The notes beneath the pieces are model-generated. The model was given only the letters and a program-made list of their open reading frames with translations. It was not told the DNA's origin and searched no databases. The translations under genes were made by a program, and so were the position numbers. A DNA stretch of 64,000 nt, from positions 1 through 64,000 of the forward strand of contig JAJDYJ010000092.1 of NCBI GenBank assembly GCA_022822865.1. The letters are read 5' to 3'. The stretch's first letter is position 1. Each line of letters starts with the position of its first letter. Source of the DNA: Pseudomonadales bacterium (GTDB lineage: Bacteria > Pseudomonadota > Gammaproteobacteria > Pseudomonadales > Pseudohongiellaceae). Shown here one piece after another: positions 8,864-17,245 of the stretch.

Positions 8864-8895
8864 GTCTATCTCCTGTGTTGAATTGAATCTTGCGG
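8864..8895 (-). repeat. Conserved 5' untranslated segment, copy 2
   Basis: This is the second copy of the segment upstream of peptide 1: GCAAG, TTCAATTCAACA and AGGAGATAGAC. The match runs on into the first codons of the leader, then stops at the mature region. Confidence 0.65.
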
Positions 8896-8953
8896 AGAAA
8901 ACATAGGCGACGTGAGACAGGGATGCGTAATTTCGGCGAAAATTTTTCCGCGC

Positions 8954-9268
8954 TCAGGAACGGGCCGGCGGGGCGCCCTTGCGGGGGCGCGTTCGATAGC
9001 GCCGCCAGTATGCGACGAAGGTGACGAGCCAGCCGAGCAGAAAGGTGACGGCCACCATTGCCGCCGTCCTGGCGACGGATTCCCAGGCGTCGTAATTGGC
9101 GGAGACCCCGCCGCCGACGAAACTCATCAGAAATACAAAATAGAGCAACACCAGGTTGCTCTGGAAGCCCACGTATTCACCGGTATGGCGGCGCCACATC
9201 GCGTTCGGAATCAATGCGACCGCGAAGCAGGTGGCGACGATGGTTTGCAGCAGAACGATATCGGTCAT
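8954..9268 (-). CDS. Small polytopic membrane protein, TGEYxGF family, member 3
   Basis: This 104-residue protein starts 6 nt after AAGGAGG. It has a first hydrophobic helix (about 4-22), then WRRHTGEYVGF (25-35), two or three more helices and a basic tail (YWRRYRTRPRK). The TGEY(K/R/V)GF motif after helix 1 is shared with members 1 and 2, although the C-terminal TVE-W-H motif of those is not retained. It is the first gene of the peptide 2 unit, about 90 nt upstream. Candidate immunity or sensing protein; no named family recognised. Confidence 0.65.
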   Translation of the reverse strand: MTDIVLLQTIVATCFAVALIPNAMWRRHTGEYVGFQSNLVLLYFVFLMSFVGGGVSANYDAWESVARTAAMVAVTFLLGWLVTFVAYWRRYRTRPRKGAPPARS

Positions 9269-9362
9269 GTTTCCCTCCTTGTCGTGGCGGCCCGCCCGGC
9301 CACCGGTTTCCCTGAAAGCCTAGTAACCCCTCGCCGATTCCGCTTAATTTCGTGCGAAGAAA

Positions 9363-10241
9363 TCAGTCTTCCCGCCGGCGCCGGGTGAAGAAGGCCGCCA
9401 GGGCGTCGCGATCCTCGTCGGTGAGCCGGCTTGTGTTGAATTCGATTACCTCGTTCATGTCGCCGCCGACGAATTCCCCGTCGGGCTTCAGTCCGATCAG
9501 CAGGAACAGGTCGAAATTGTCGAATGTCCATTCCTCGAGCGCCGCGGCGTCGATCGCTTCCACCGTGTCCTCGCCGAGTTCGGCGCCGGCGAATTCGCGG
9601 CTGCCGACGGGTATTCCCAGGCTGTTGCGCGGCGTATGGCATTCGCCGCAATGGCCGAGATTACGCGCCAGGTAGGCGCCGCGCTCCACCAGTTCGTCCC
9701 CGAATTCTTCCGCCGGCGGCCTGAAAAAGCCCGCCAGCAGATTCCAGCCGGCCATCGCCGGGCGGACCAGCCACCAGGGAGTCTCGTGCTCCGGCTCCTG
9801 GAAACGCACCGGCTCCAGCGTCATCAGCCAGGACCCCATCGCCACCACGTCTTCGTCCGTCAGACCGGCGTAGGACCGGTACGGGAAGGACGGGAAATAG
9901 AAGCCGCCCGCCGGGCTTCGGCCGTGTCTCATGGCGCGCGCGAACTCCCCGGCGTTCCAGCCGCCGATGCCGGTCTCGGCGTCGGGCGTGATGTTCGGCA
10001 CGTAAAACGTGCCGAAATCGGACTCCAGCCCGAGGCCGCCGCTGAACGCCTCTTCGTTTTCGACGCCGCGATGGCAACTCACGCAGCCTCCTGCGCCCAC
10101 CAGATATTCCCCGCGGGCAAGGGTTTCCGCATCGTCCGAAAATTCCATGCCTTGCGGTACCGATGGCGGAAAGAACAGAATCACCGCCGCCAATGCCAGG
10201 GAAGTCGCAACCGTCACCCATATCCAAACGTTGGTTTTCAT
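9363..10241 (-). CDS. Membrane-anchored diheme cytochrome c
   Basis: The 292-residue protein has an uncleaved or cleavable N-terminal hydrophobic segment (6-25) and two class I heme motifs, CVSCH (Cys53, Cys56, His57) and CGECH (Cys198, Cys201, His202). Around the sites are strings familiar from the cytochrome subunits of membrane alcohol or gluconate dehydrogenases (ARGEYLVGAGGC, FYVPNITPD, GIGGW, FPYRSYAGLTDED). Those have three hemes and a dehydrogenase partner; here there are two hemes and no dehydrogenase gene nearby. It likely passes electrons to the respiratory chain from an unlinked enzyme. Confidence 0.88.
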   Translation of the reverse strand: MKTNVWIWVTVATSLALAAVILFFPPSVPQGMEFSDDAETLARGEYLVGAGGCVSCHRGVENEEAFSGGLGLESDFGTFYVPNITPDAETGIGGWNAGEFARAMRHGRSPAGGFYFPSFPYRSYAGLTDEDVVAMGSWLMTLEPVRFQEPEHETPWWLVRPAMAGWNLLAGFFRPPAEEFGDELVERGAYLARNLGHCGECHTPRNSLGIPVGSREFAGAELGEDTVEAIDAAALEEWTFDNFDLFLLIGLKPDGEFVGGDMNEVIEFNTSRLTDEDRDALAAFFTRRRRED

Positions 10242-10378
10242 TAGACCGGCTCCTTCAACATTTCATTGCAGCTTATCCGCGACAGTTCACCCGCGCCGTT
10301 TTGCCCCGATTCTAGGGCTTTTCGCGGAAGTTGGTCTATACAGATTCCACATCGAAACGAAACGCTGGAGTCAAAGCC

Positions 10379-10462
10379 ATGAAACGCCTTTTGCGCCTGA
10401 GCGGAGCAATGTTCTTGCTGGCGGCCGGGGTCGCATTGAAGCGGAGAAATCGGGTATGGTAA
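10379..10462 (+). other. Possible 27-codon leader ORF or signal-peptide remnant
   Basis: ATG at 10379 encodes MKRLLRLSGAMFLLAAGVAL then basic residues and a stop at 10460-10462, 6 nt before the protease start. It looks like a signal peptide without a mature protein. It could be a translated leader, or the decayed 5' end of a lost gene. There is no strong ribosome site. Low confidence. Confidence 0.25.
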
Positions 10463-10468
10463 TGCGTT

Positions 10469-11581
10469 ATGAACTTTCCGGGGATCATGCCGACGCTGCT
10501 TCTTGCCGCCTGCCTCGCATACAGCCCGGCACAGGCGTTCGAGTTGAGCTATCTGGTAGGGCTTCGCGACAACCAGCATACCTACTACGCGCATTTGCCG
10601 GGAAATCTGCCCGATGGCGTCAGCTTCTTCGAAAGTTTCGTCCGCTCCCTGCACGTATGGATGGACGCCTCGGGCAATATCAGCCTGAACGCCATCGAAG
10701 AAGAACGCGAGGTGTGCCAAGCCAACTTCCGCGGCAGTTCCCAGAACAAGGTCAATACCGCTTCCTTTTCCACCACATTCTGCGGCGACGACAGTTATTT
10801 CAGCGGCGGCGGCGCCGTCGCCGACGCGGTGACCCAGACTTCCTGGGACCCCGGCGGCATCGTTGAAAGCGATATCGTCTTCAACGAACACAGCAGGTCG
10901 CGATTCGAGTCTGTCGAGCATCATTTCCATCATGTGGCGACACATGAAATCGGCCACACGCTCGGATTCGGCCACAGCGCGGTGCGCTCGGCGATCATGC
11001 AGGCCAGGCTCAACTACGGCAGGCGCGACCCGGTGCTGTCCATCGACGACCGCTGCGCCCTTGCCATGCGCTATGGCAGCCCGGAAGAGTGCCCCATATT
11101 GCTCGGCGAAGGCCTTGCCACCAACAGCTTGCCCACCGACGCCAAATTCGTCGGCGGCGCGACCACCAATGGCGGCAGGACTTTCGAAGAGAGCTTCAAG
11201 CCCTCGGACCGGATTACGGTGTATGGCACCGTGGTCAAGGACCGGACCCACGGTCACCGTCCGGGCGATTTGCATGTGGTGGCGACAACCGATAACGGCG
11301 TATTGTTTGCCCGTCATGCCGACGGCAACTTCCATCCACTGGAAGACGTCGGCGATATCCCATCGGCGGGAGCGCTCAAGCCCGACCTGTACGCCCAGGA
11401 TCTGGTGATCATGGGGACGCGGCATTTCGACCGCGAGCCTTCCGTCGGCCCCCTGATCGGATCGGTTTACCAATTGGTGGGGCAGACGATTTACTTTTAT
11501 CTCGCCTATTCGCTCAAGGAGCGGCCCGGCGAGTACTACTACGGCAGCGAGCCGATCCGGGTAAGCTGGCCTTCGGAGTAG
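10469..11581 (+). CDS. Matrixin-like (M10/metzincin) secreted zinc metalloprotease
   Basis: The 370-residue protein has a signal peptide (cut near SPAQA, residue 23). The extended metzincin zinc motif HEIGHTLGFGH is present (His159, Glu160, His163, His169), with a candidate Met-turn at SAIMQ (Met177). Upstream, GGIVESDIVFNE resembles the beta strand before the active-site helix of matrixins. The roughly 190-residue C-terminal region is unrecognised and may be a beta domain for substrate binding. It is probably exported. Start chosen for the signal peptide; the ribosome site is weak and translation may be coupled to the small ORF just upstream. Confidence 0.82.
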   Translation: MNFPGIMPTLLLAACLAYSPAQAFELSYLVGLRDNQHTYYAHLPGNLPDGVSFFESFVRSLHVWMDASGNISLNAIEEEREVCQANFRGSSQNKVNTASFSTTFCGDDSYFSGGGAVADAVTQTSWDPGGIVESDIVFNEHSRSRFESVEHHFHHVATHEIGHTLGFGHSAVRSAIMQARLNYGRRDPVLSIDDRCALAMRYGSPEECPILLGEGLATNSLPTDAKFVGGATTNGGRTFEESFKPSDRITVYGTVVKDRTHGHRPGDLHVVATTDNGVLFARHADGNFHPLEDVGDIPSAGALKPDLYAQDLVIMGTRHFDREPSVGPLIGSVYQLVGQTIYFYLAYSLKERPGEYYYGSEPIRVSWPSE

Positions 11582-11591
11582 CCGGCGGCGC

Positions 11592-12530
11592 TCAGGGCGG
11601 GGAAATCGCCAGGCGGAAGCCGATGCCGGGATTGCGCACGCCCGGGTCCACCGCTCCACGGACGGCAGCGCGCACGTTGTTGGCTGCATCGGCGAAGGAG
11701 CCGCCGCGCATCACGAACAGGGCGTCCGCGTCGAGCGCCGGTTCGGCGCCGGGGTCGAAGGGATAGCTTTGCAAGGGACTGCTCGTCATTTCCCAGACAT
11801 TCCCCGCCATGTCAGCCAGGCCGTAACTGCATTCCGGGCAGGCGCCGGCGGTGACTTCGCGCGGACTACCGCCGCCGAAATTGGCGTTGCCGGCGCCCGG
11901 GTCCGAACCCCAGGGGAAAATGCGTCCGTCGGTTCCCCGCGCGGCTTTCTCCCATTGCGCTTCCGAGGGAAGCGTGACGGTCCAGCCGGAATCGAGCGCC
12001 TCCCGAATGGCTTGCGGCGTCGCGGGCGAAGTTCGCATTCGCGCTTCCAGCCAGCGACCGTAAGCCAGGACTTCGGGCCAGGTCACGCCGGTAACCGGAT
12101 GCGCCGGCGCGCCGGCGCGCGGCGCGGCCCTGCCGCCCGACTGCGCCGCGTACGCATTGAACTGCGCCACGGTGGCTTCGTATCTGCCGATGTAAAAGGC
12201 CGGCAATTCCGGATTGCCCTGCCTGCGGGCCGCGGACCAGCGCTCGTTTTCGTAGGCCATCGGATCCTGCAGCGGATTGCTGCCCATGACGAAGGCCCCG
12301 GCCGGGATTTCGACGAAACCGAACATCGTCTCGTCGGGCAGCAGCCAGGCGTCGTCGCGAAAGCCGTCGAGGCCGACGGCCGCCGGCGCCGCGTCCGTTC
12401 CCGATTCGGGAGCAGGCGCGTTGCGATACAGCCAGAAAAAGACGAAGGCGACGATCAGGGTCAGCAGGATGAAGCCGGTGCGGCGGTTGGCCGAAGCCGG
12501 TGAGCCTCCCTCGGCGGACGCCGCGCTCAT
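11592..12530 (-). CDS. Membrane-anchored formylglycine-generating-enzyme-like (SUMF1) protein
   Basis: The 312-residue protein has an N-terminal transmembrane helix (about 18-35) and a C-terminal FGE-sulfatase fold starting FVEIPAGAFVMGSNP. Family strings are AYENERW, HPVTGVTWPEVLAYGRWLE, LPSEAQWEKAARG, FPWG, GLADMAGNVWEMTSS, MRGGSF and GFRLA. Known members make formylglycine or act as non-heme iron or copper oxygenases, but many are binding or structural variants. The ATG overlaps the stop of the preceding RnfD-like gene by 4 nt, so they are translationally coupled and probably form one membrane unit. No sulfatase gene lies nearby. Confidence 0.85.
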   Translation of the reverse strand: MSAASAEGGSPASANRRTGFILLTLIVAFVFFWLYRNAPAPESGTDAAPAAVGLDGFRDDAWLLPDETMFGFVEIPAGAFVMGSNPLQDPMAYENERWSAARRQGNPELPAFYIGRYEATVAQFNAYAAQSGGRAAPRAGAPAHPVTGVTWPEVLAYGRWLEARMRTSPATPQAIREALDSGWTVTLPSEAQWEKAARGTDGRIFPWGSDPGAGNANFGGGSPREVTAGACPECSYGLADMAGNVWEMTSSPLQSYPFDPGAEPALDADALFVMRGGSFADAANNVRAAVRGAVDPGVRNPGIGFRLAISPP

Positions 12531-14125
12531 GAACGCTGCTCTCGTGAAAGCCTTGGGTCACAGGCGAACCGCCAGTCGTGTTCGCAGGCGCGCCGATACA
12601 AATCGGCCGGCGGCATTTCCATCAGGTTGAGCCCGCCTTCGCGCAACAGCAGGCGCAGATCGAGATCGCCCGGCGGCGGCCGGTACAGCGCATCGGCGCG
12701 CAACAGATTCCGGCAGGCAGCCATCGACTTGAGTTCGCAGGCGCGAGAGAAGAATCCCAGCGCAAGCTCCGCATCGGCGCCGGTGATGCGCCCTTCACGG
12801 TAATGCGCGCCGAGTTCGTTGCAGGCCCAGGCCGAATTGTCGCCGCAATAGGTCGCCTGCAATTGCAGCAGCCGGCCGCAGGCGTTCGGCAGCGATTCGG
12901 CGCAGGCCTGCTCCCAGAACGGGACGCTGTCGCCCGTATGCCGGCCGTCGGTCTTGCCGACGAAGGAAGCCCCCGCGAACATCGCGATCCATAGCGCCAT
13001 ATGCGCCACATTGGCCCGCGCCGGATTCCAGCCCCGCTTCCACATCGACGCCCAGGATTCCGAGGGAATCGACTTCACCGCCCGGTCGATGGCGATCACG
13101 CACAGATTGAGCAGCGGCACGCAAAGCAACTTGTCATAAAAAGTCGGTGCGCCGAGTGCGCCAAGCAGGGTATACAGGCCGAACACCCCCAGGCCGTACA
13201 GTACGCCGAACAAGGCCTTGCCGAGCGGCGTGCGCGGCGACGTCGAAGGATCGGTCACGAGCAGATGCAGGCCGAGAAAGACCGCCGCCGGAATTTCCGA
13301 ATCGATGAAATAGGGCACGCCCGTCAGCGCGAAATACAGCCAGCTCATCGCGAACAGCGAGATCGCCGCCATCCCCGCCACCAGTGTGATCGAGAAGAAA
13401 TACATCACCACCAGCCCGGCCAGGAACAGGAAGGTATAGATGTTCGGCGCCAGCGTCAGCGTGGAAGCGATTTCCTGCCCCCAGGTCAGTTCCGTCGTAC
13501 CCGTGACGATCAGCGCCAGCGAGAACAGTCCGAGCGCGAAAGCCGAAGGATTGAAGATATGCACGTTGCGGCCGTCCCGCATCCAGCGCACATATTCCTT
13601 GCCCATGAATCCCGCCGCGAGCATCAGGTATTGCAGGTAGAACCAGTCGTCGCGAAACCAGAGAAACAGATTGATGCTGAAAATGATCGGAAAAGGCCCG
13701 AATCCAAGCAGGTACTCCCGCTTCCGCGACCAGGCCAGCAACATGTCGAAGCCATAGGCGAACAGCAATTGCGCGCCAAGCAGCCAGAAATGATCGTAAA
13801 CCGGACTCCAGTAATACCCCCAATACAAGAACACGCTGCTTTGCACCAGCGCCTGCACATAATGCTGCGGCCGCAACACCACCCGAACCGCCGGAAACTC
13901 CCCGCCGCGCTGAAACCCGAGCCACTGCCACCCCAGCCACAGAAACAGCACCCCCGCCGCCCCCAGCGTAGAAGCCAGCAACACCTCATTCCCCTGCACC
14001 CGCCCCGTAAGAGCAAGCAGCAACAACCCCCCCGCCGCCACTCCCGGCAGGGCAAGCACCTTCACCCCCATTTCTCTACGGTCAGTCTTCATCACGCCAA
14101 CGACCACCCCAAAAAGGCCAATCAA
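12527..14125 (-). CDS. RnfD/NqrB-like membrane protein fused to Sel1-type repeats
   Basis: This 532-residue protein has about nine transmembrane helices over residues 1-390. The helix-loop string LLVTDPSTSPRTPLG (about residue 290) is close to the DPxTSPxTPxG signature of RnfD/NqrB ion-pumping subunits, and IFNPSAFAL is also typical. I do not see the S-G-A-T flavinylation motif of true RnfD. The last 130 residues hold Cys-rich Sel1/TPR-like units (ACNELGAHYREG, ALGFFSRACEL). It overlaps the SUMF1-type gene by 4 nt. The start is uncertain: ATGs at 14125, 14092 and 14068 are all in frame. Biological role unknown. Confidence 0.7.
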   Translation of the reverse strand: MIGLFGVVVGVMKTDRREMGVKVLALPGVAAGGLLLLALTGRVQGNEVLLASTLGAAGVLFLWLGWQWLGFQRGGEFPAVRVVLRPQHYVQALVQSSVFLYWGYYWSPVYDHFWLLGAQLLFAYGFDMLLAWSRKREYLLGFGPFPIIFSINLFLWFRDDWFYLQYLMLAAGFMGKEYVRWMRDGRNVHIFNPSAFALGLFSLALIVTGTTELTWGQEIASTLTLAPNIYTFLFLAGLVVMYFFSITLVAGMAAISLFAMSWLYFALTGVPYFIDSEIPAAVFLGLHLLVTDPSTSPRTPLGKALFGVLYGLGVFGLYTLLGALGAPTFYDKLLCVPLLNLCVIAIDRAVKSIPSESWASMWKRGWNPARANVAHMALWIAMFAGASFVGKTDGRHTGDSVPFWEQACAESLPNACGRLLQLQATYCGDNSAWACNELGAHYREGRITGADAELALGFFSRACELKSMAACRNLLRADALYRPPPGDLDLRLLLREGGLNLMEMPPADLYRRACEHDWRFACDPRLSREQRS

Positions 14126-14162
14126 GCATAAACCAAATAATCATGGGACACCCCTTCCAAAC

Positions 14163-14184
14163 CGTCGGCGACGGATCGAAGTCC
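14163..14184. repeat. Isolated end of the dispersed repeat family
   Basis: CGGCGACGGATCGAAGTCC matches the right end of the dispersed repeat described at 24132, 28119, 34364, 49185 and 58732. No partner arm is present, so this is a remnant or half-site. Confidence 0.4.
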
Positions 14185-14274
14185 CAAAACAAGTCCTTGA
14201 AAATAAGCCCCAACCATCGTACTTTTTGCGGTTGACAGCAAATTCCGGATAAAAACAGACCCTTGGAGGTTCCC

Positions 14275-15285
14275 ATGACCTGCAATTTCACCGGCAAGAC
14301 GCTCGCCGCCCTCACCGGCAGCCTGCTTTCCTGCCTCGCGCTCGCCCAATCCGGCGAGATTCCGCGCACCGAATACGGCCACCCCGATTTACAGGGCACC
14401 TACACGTTCCGCACCCTGACCCCCCTGAACAGGCCCGCCGAACTCGAGCACCTCGAAGTGCTCACCGAAGAACAGGCCGCCGAATGGGAGGCCTATGAAA
14501 ACCGCCGCCAGAACCGCGACCTGATCATCGACAGCGTCGGCGGCGCGGGCTATCCGCCGGGCGTGATTTCCTATAACGAATTCTGGTACGAGCGCGGCAG
14601 CGAGACCATTTACGACCGCCGCACCTCGCTGATCTACGATCCGCCCAACGGCCGCATGCCGCCCCTGAACGAGGCCGGCCGGGAGCGGCGCGCCGCATAC
14701 CAGGAAATGATCTTCAACAGCGCCGGACCCGAAGGCCGCACCACCGTCGACCGCTGCATCACCGGCTTCGTCGGCGGGCCGCCCATGATCCCCGGCTCCT
14801 ACAATAACAACATGCAGATCGTTCAGACCAAGGACACCGTCATGATTCTGAACGAGATGGTGCATTCGGCCCGGATGATCCGGCTCGACAGCGAACATCA
14901 CACCCGGCAGCTCAAGTGGGAAGGCGACTCCATCGGCTATTGGGACGGCGATGACCTGGTCGTCCACACCCAGCACTTCTATCACCATTACAACCTGCGC
15001 GGCATGTCCGACCAGGCCGTGGTCGAAGAACGCTTCCGCTATGTCGATGAGAACACCATCGAATACGATTTCACCGTTACCGATCCGCTGTCCTGGGACG
15101 TTTCCTGGTCGGCCAAATTGCCCTTGCGCAGATCGCCCGACCCGGTATTCGAATACGCCTGCCACGAAGGCAACCACGGCCTGCATGGCATCCTGGCCGG
15201 CTGGCGCCGTTACGAAGTCATGGGCTTCAATGGCGACGGCTCTCCCAGGGGCACCCAGGGCGAAGTAGACACCGACGAAAACTGA
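14275..15285 (+). CDS. Exported protein of unknown function
   Basis: ATG at 14275 lies 5 nt after GGAGG (14265-14269) and gives 336 residues. A signal peptide (SLLSCLALAQS) is followed by EIPRTEYGHPDLQGTY, a start common in a large family of uncharacterised secreted proteins of Acidobacteria and Gammaproteobacteria. Later features are GYWDGDDLVVHT, HYNLRG and YACHEGNHGLHGIL, rich in His and acidic residues, hinting at a beta-rich metal- or ligand-binding domain. I know no function for the family. It is probably read alone, since the next gene is 65 nt away and unrelated. Confidence 0.75.
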   Translation: MTCNFTGKTLAALTGSLLSCLALAQSGEIPRTEYGHPDLQGTYTFRTLTPLNRPAELEHLEVLTEEQAAEWEAYENRRQNRDLIIDSVGGAGYPPGVISYNEFWYERGSETIYDRRTSLIYDPPNGRMPPLNEAGRERRAAYQEMIFNSAGPEGRTTVDRCITGFVGGPPMIPGSYNNNMQIVQTKDTVMILNEMVHSARMIRLDSEHHTRQLKWEGDSIGYWDGDDLVVHTQHFYHHYNLRGMSDQAVVEERFRYVDENTIEYDFTVTDPLSWDVSWSAKLPLRRSPDPVFEYACHEGNHGLHGILAGWRRYEVMGFNGDGSPRGTQGEVDTDEN

Positions 15286-15350
15286 TCCGTGAAGCGGGCC
15301 GGGCGGCGTTCCCGGCCCGCGTCCGCTTCCTTTCCCGGGCGAGACTGGCT

Positions 15351-15773
15351 ATGTTCCGGGCATTGTCATTGCTGATCCTGACCGTTCTCGCGGCCCAGGC
15401 CGCCGCGGCGGTCGAGTCCATCCAGATTCGCTCGCGGCTCGACCCGAATGCGATCGAGATCACCGGCATCGATGTGCTGTTCCTCTATGACGAGGCGACC
15501 GCCGCGCGCATTCCGGCAACCAAATCGGCCTGGTACGGCAATCGCCGGGCGTTGACGCGGGAACTCGGCGACGATTTCGATCTGGTCAGCACCTTCATTC
15601 CCCAGGGCTTCGACTCGGCCGCGGTGAGCTTGCCCGACCGCGCCGCCGACGCCATTCGGGTGCTCGTTTTCGCCGAACACGCAGCTTCCGGCGCCGCTCC
15701 CGTGGACATAACCGAAATGACCGCCGTGCTGATTGAAATCGACCCCTTCGGCATCCGCGTTTCCGCTGAATAA
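15351..15773 (+). CDS. Exported protein of unknown function
   Basis: The 140-residue protein has a clear signal peptide (MFRALSLLILTVLAAQAAAA). The mature 120 residues alternate beta-like strands (ITGIDVLFLYD, AIRVLVFAEHA, MTAVLIEIDPFGIRV) with a WYGNRRALTREL segment. The overall pattern resembles a small beta-sandwich of the kind seen in type VI secretion TssJ lipoproteins, but there is no lipobox cysteine and no secretion genes are near. It is 19 nt upstream of the M20 peptidase and likely co-transcribed. Confidence 0.6.
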   Translation: MFRALSLLILTVLAAQAAAAVESIQIRSRLDPNAIEITGIDVLFLYDEATAARIPATKSAWYGNRRALTRELGDDFDLVSTFIPQGFDSAAVSLPDRAADAIRVLVFAEHAASGAAPVDITEMTAVLIEIDPFGIRVSAE

Positions 15774-15792
15774 CCGGCAAAGAGAGATTCAA

Positions 15793-17220
15793 ATGAGAGT
15801 AATTCGATATCTTGCGCTTGTCGCTGCAAGCCTGATCGCAGCCCAGATCCAGGCCCAGTCTCAGACCAACCCGACCGCGGAATTGCTGCGCGAACTCATC
15901 CGCATCGACACCTCGAACCCGCCGGGCAACGAGGGCGCGCTGGCGGAATTCCTGCAGCCCAGGTTCGAAGCGCTCGGCTTCGAGGTTTCCATCGTCGAGA
16001 CGCCCGCCGAAGGCAAGGCGCATTTTATCGCCAGGTTGCGCGGCGACGGCTCGAAGCGGCCGCTCCTGCTCGCGGCCCATGCCGACGTCGTCGGCGTCGA
16101 ACGGGAACTGTGGACCCAGGAGCCCTTCGCCGGCGACATCGTCGATGGCTATGTCTACGGCCGCGGAGCGATCGATTTCAAGGGCGGTCTCGCGGTGTTC
16201 GCCGAAGCCGTCATGCAACTCGCCCGGAACGATGTCCCCCTGGCGCGCGACGTGATCTTCCTCGCCGAAGCCGACGAAGAAGGCGGCAGTTACGGCACGG
16301 GCTGGCTGGCGCGGGATCACTGGCCCCTGATCGACGCCGAGTTCGCGCTCAACGAAGGCGGCTGGATCATCAAGCGGCAGGGTTCGGACGACGTGCGTTA
16401 CGTGAGCATCTCAACCGCCGACAAGTTCATGCTCAGCTTGCGCATCACCGCCTCGGGGCACAGCATCCATTCGTCGATGCCGCGCCCGGACAACGCCATC
16501 TTCGCCCTGGCCCGGGCGCTGGACAAATTGTCCGAATACGACGGCGGCGTGCAGTTCATTCCGATCACGCGGCAGTTTTTCGAAACCCTGGCGCTGACCG
16601 CCGAGGAACCCGAAAAAACCTGGCTCAAGGACTTTGTCGCGGGAACCGACGCCGCCCGCGTCGCCCAGGCCGACCGGCAGATCGGCGCCGACCCGCTAAT
16701 GCGCGCTTTCACGCGCAACACCATCGCGCCGGTGATTCTCGAAGCGGGTTTCCGGATCAATGTCATTCCGGGCACCGCTACCGCGCTGGTCAATTTCCGC
16801 CTGATTCCGGGAACCGACGTCGCGGCCTTCATCGAGGAAATCCGCCGGGTGACGGCGGACCCCGCGATTTCTGTGGAGATTCTTACGAACGACAGCCAGG
16901 AGGCCGCGCTAGCCAGTTTGCAGGAACGCTCGCGGCAGATGCCTTCGCCCGAAGACACCGAGTTGTATCAGGCCCTGGCCGCCTCCGCCCGGGTACAATA
17001 TCCCGAAGCGCTGGTGACTTCCTACCTGTTCCAGGCCGGTACCGACGCCGGCGCCTGGCGCAACCGCGGCGTTCCGGTCTATGGCATCTATCCCTATCCC
17101 ATCGATCAGGACGACCTGTCGCGCATGCACGGCAACGACGAACGCGTCCCGGTGCAGTCCCTGGCCGAGGGGACCGAAATGATCTATCGGGTGCTGGTCG
17201 ACGTGGCGGCAGCGAACTGA
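15793..17220 (+). CDS. M20 family metallopeptidase, exported
   Basis: ATG at 15793 gives 475 residues and places a signal peptide (YLALVAASLIAAQIQAQ) at the N terminus. M20 features in order: RIDTSNPPGNE, the metal ligand in LLAAHADVV, GRGAIDFKGG, the catalytic/ligand pair in AEADEEGG, a dimerisation domain beginning near ITASGHSIHSSMP, and a late QAGTDAGAWRNRGVPVYGIYP. These enzymes remove terminal amino acids or acyl groups from peptides; an acylase or carboxypeptidase is likely. It fits with the M13, M10 and D-aminoacylase genes as part of periplasmic peptide breakdown. Confidence 0.92.
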   Translation: MRVIRYLALVAASLIAAQIQAQSQTNPTAELLRELIRIDTSNPPGNEGALAEFLQPRFEALGFEVSIVETPAEGKAHFIARLRGDGSKRPLLLAAHADVVGVERELWTQEPFAGDIVDGYVYGRGAIDFKGGLAVFAEAVMQLARNDVPLARDVIFLAEADEEGGSYGTGWLARDHWPLIDAEFALNEGGWIIKRQGSDDVRYVSISTADKFMLSLRITASGHSIHSSMPRPDNAIFALARALDKLSEYDGGVQFIPITRQFFETLALTAEEPEKTWLKDFVAGTDAARVAQADRQIGADPLMRAFTRNTIAPVILEAGFRINVIPGTATALVNFRLIPGTDVAAFIEEIRRVTADPAISVEILTNDSQEAALASLQERSRQMPSPEDTELYQALAASARVQYPEALVTSYLFQAGTDAGAWRNRGVPVYGIYPYPIDQDDLSRMHGNDERVPVQSLAEGTEMIYRVLVDVAAAN

Positions 17221-17245
17221 CTCCCGCCCCCGGGCCTGCCGAGCC

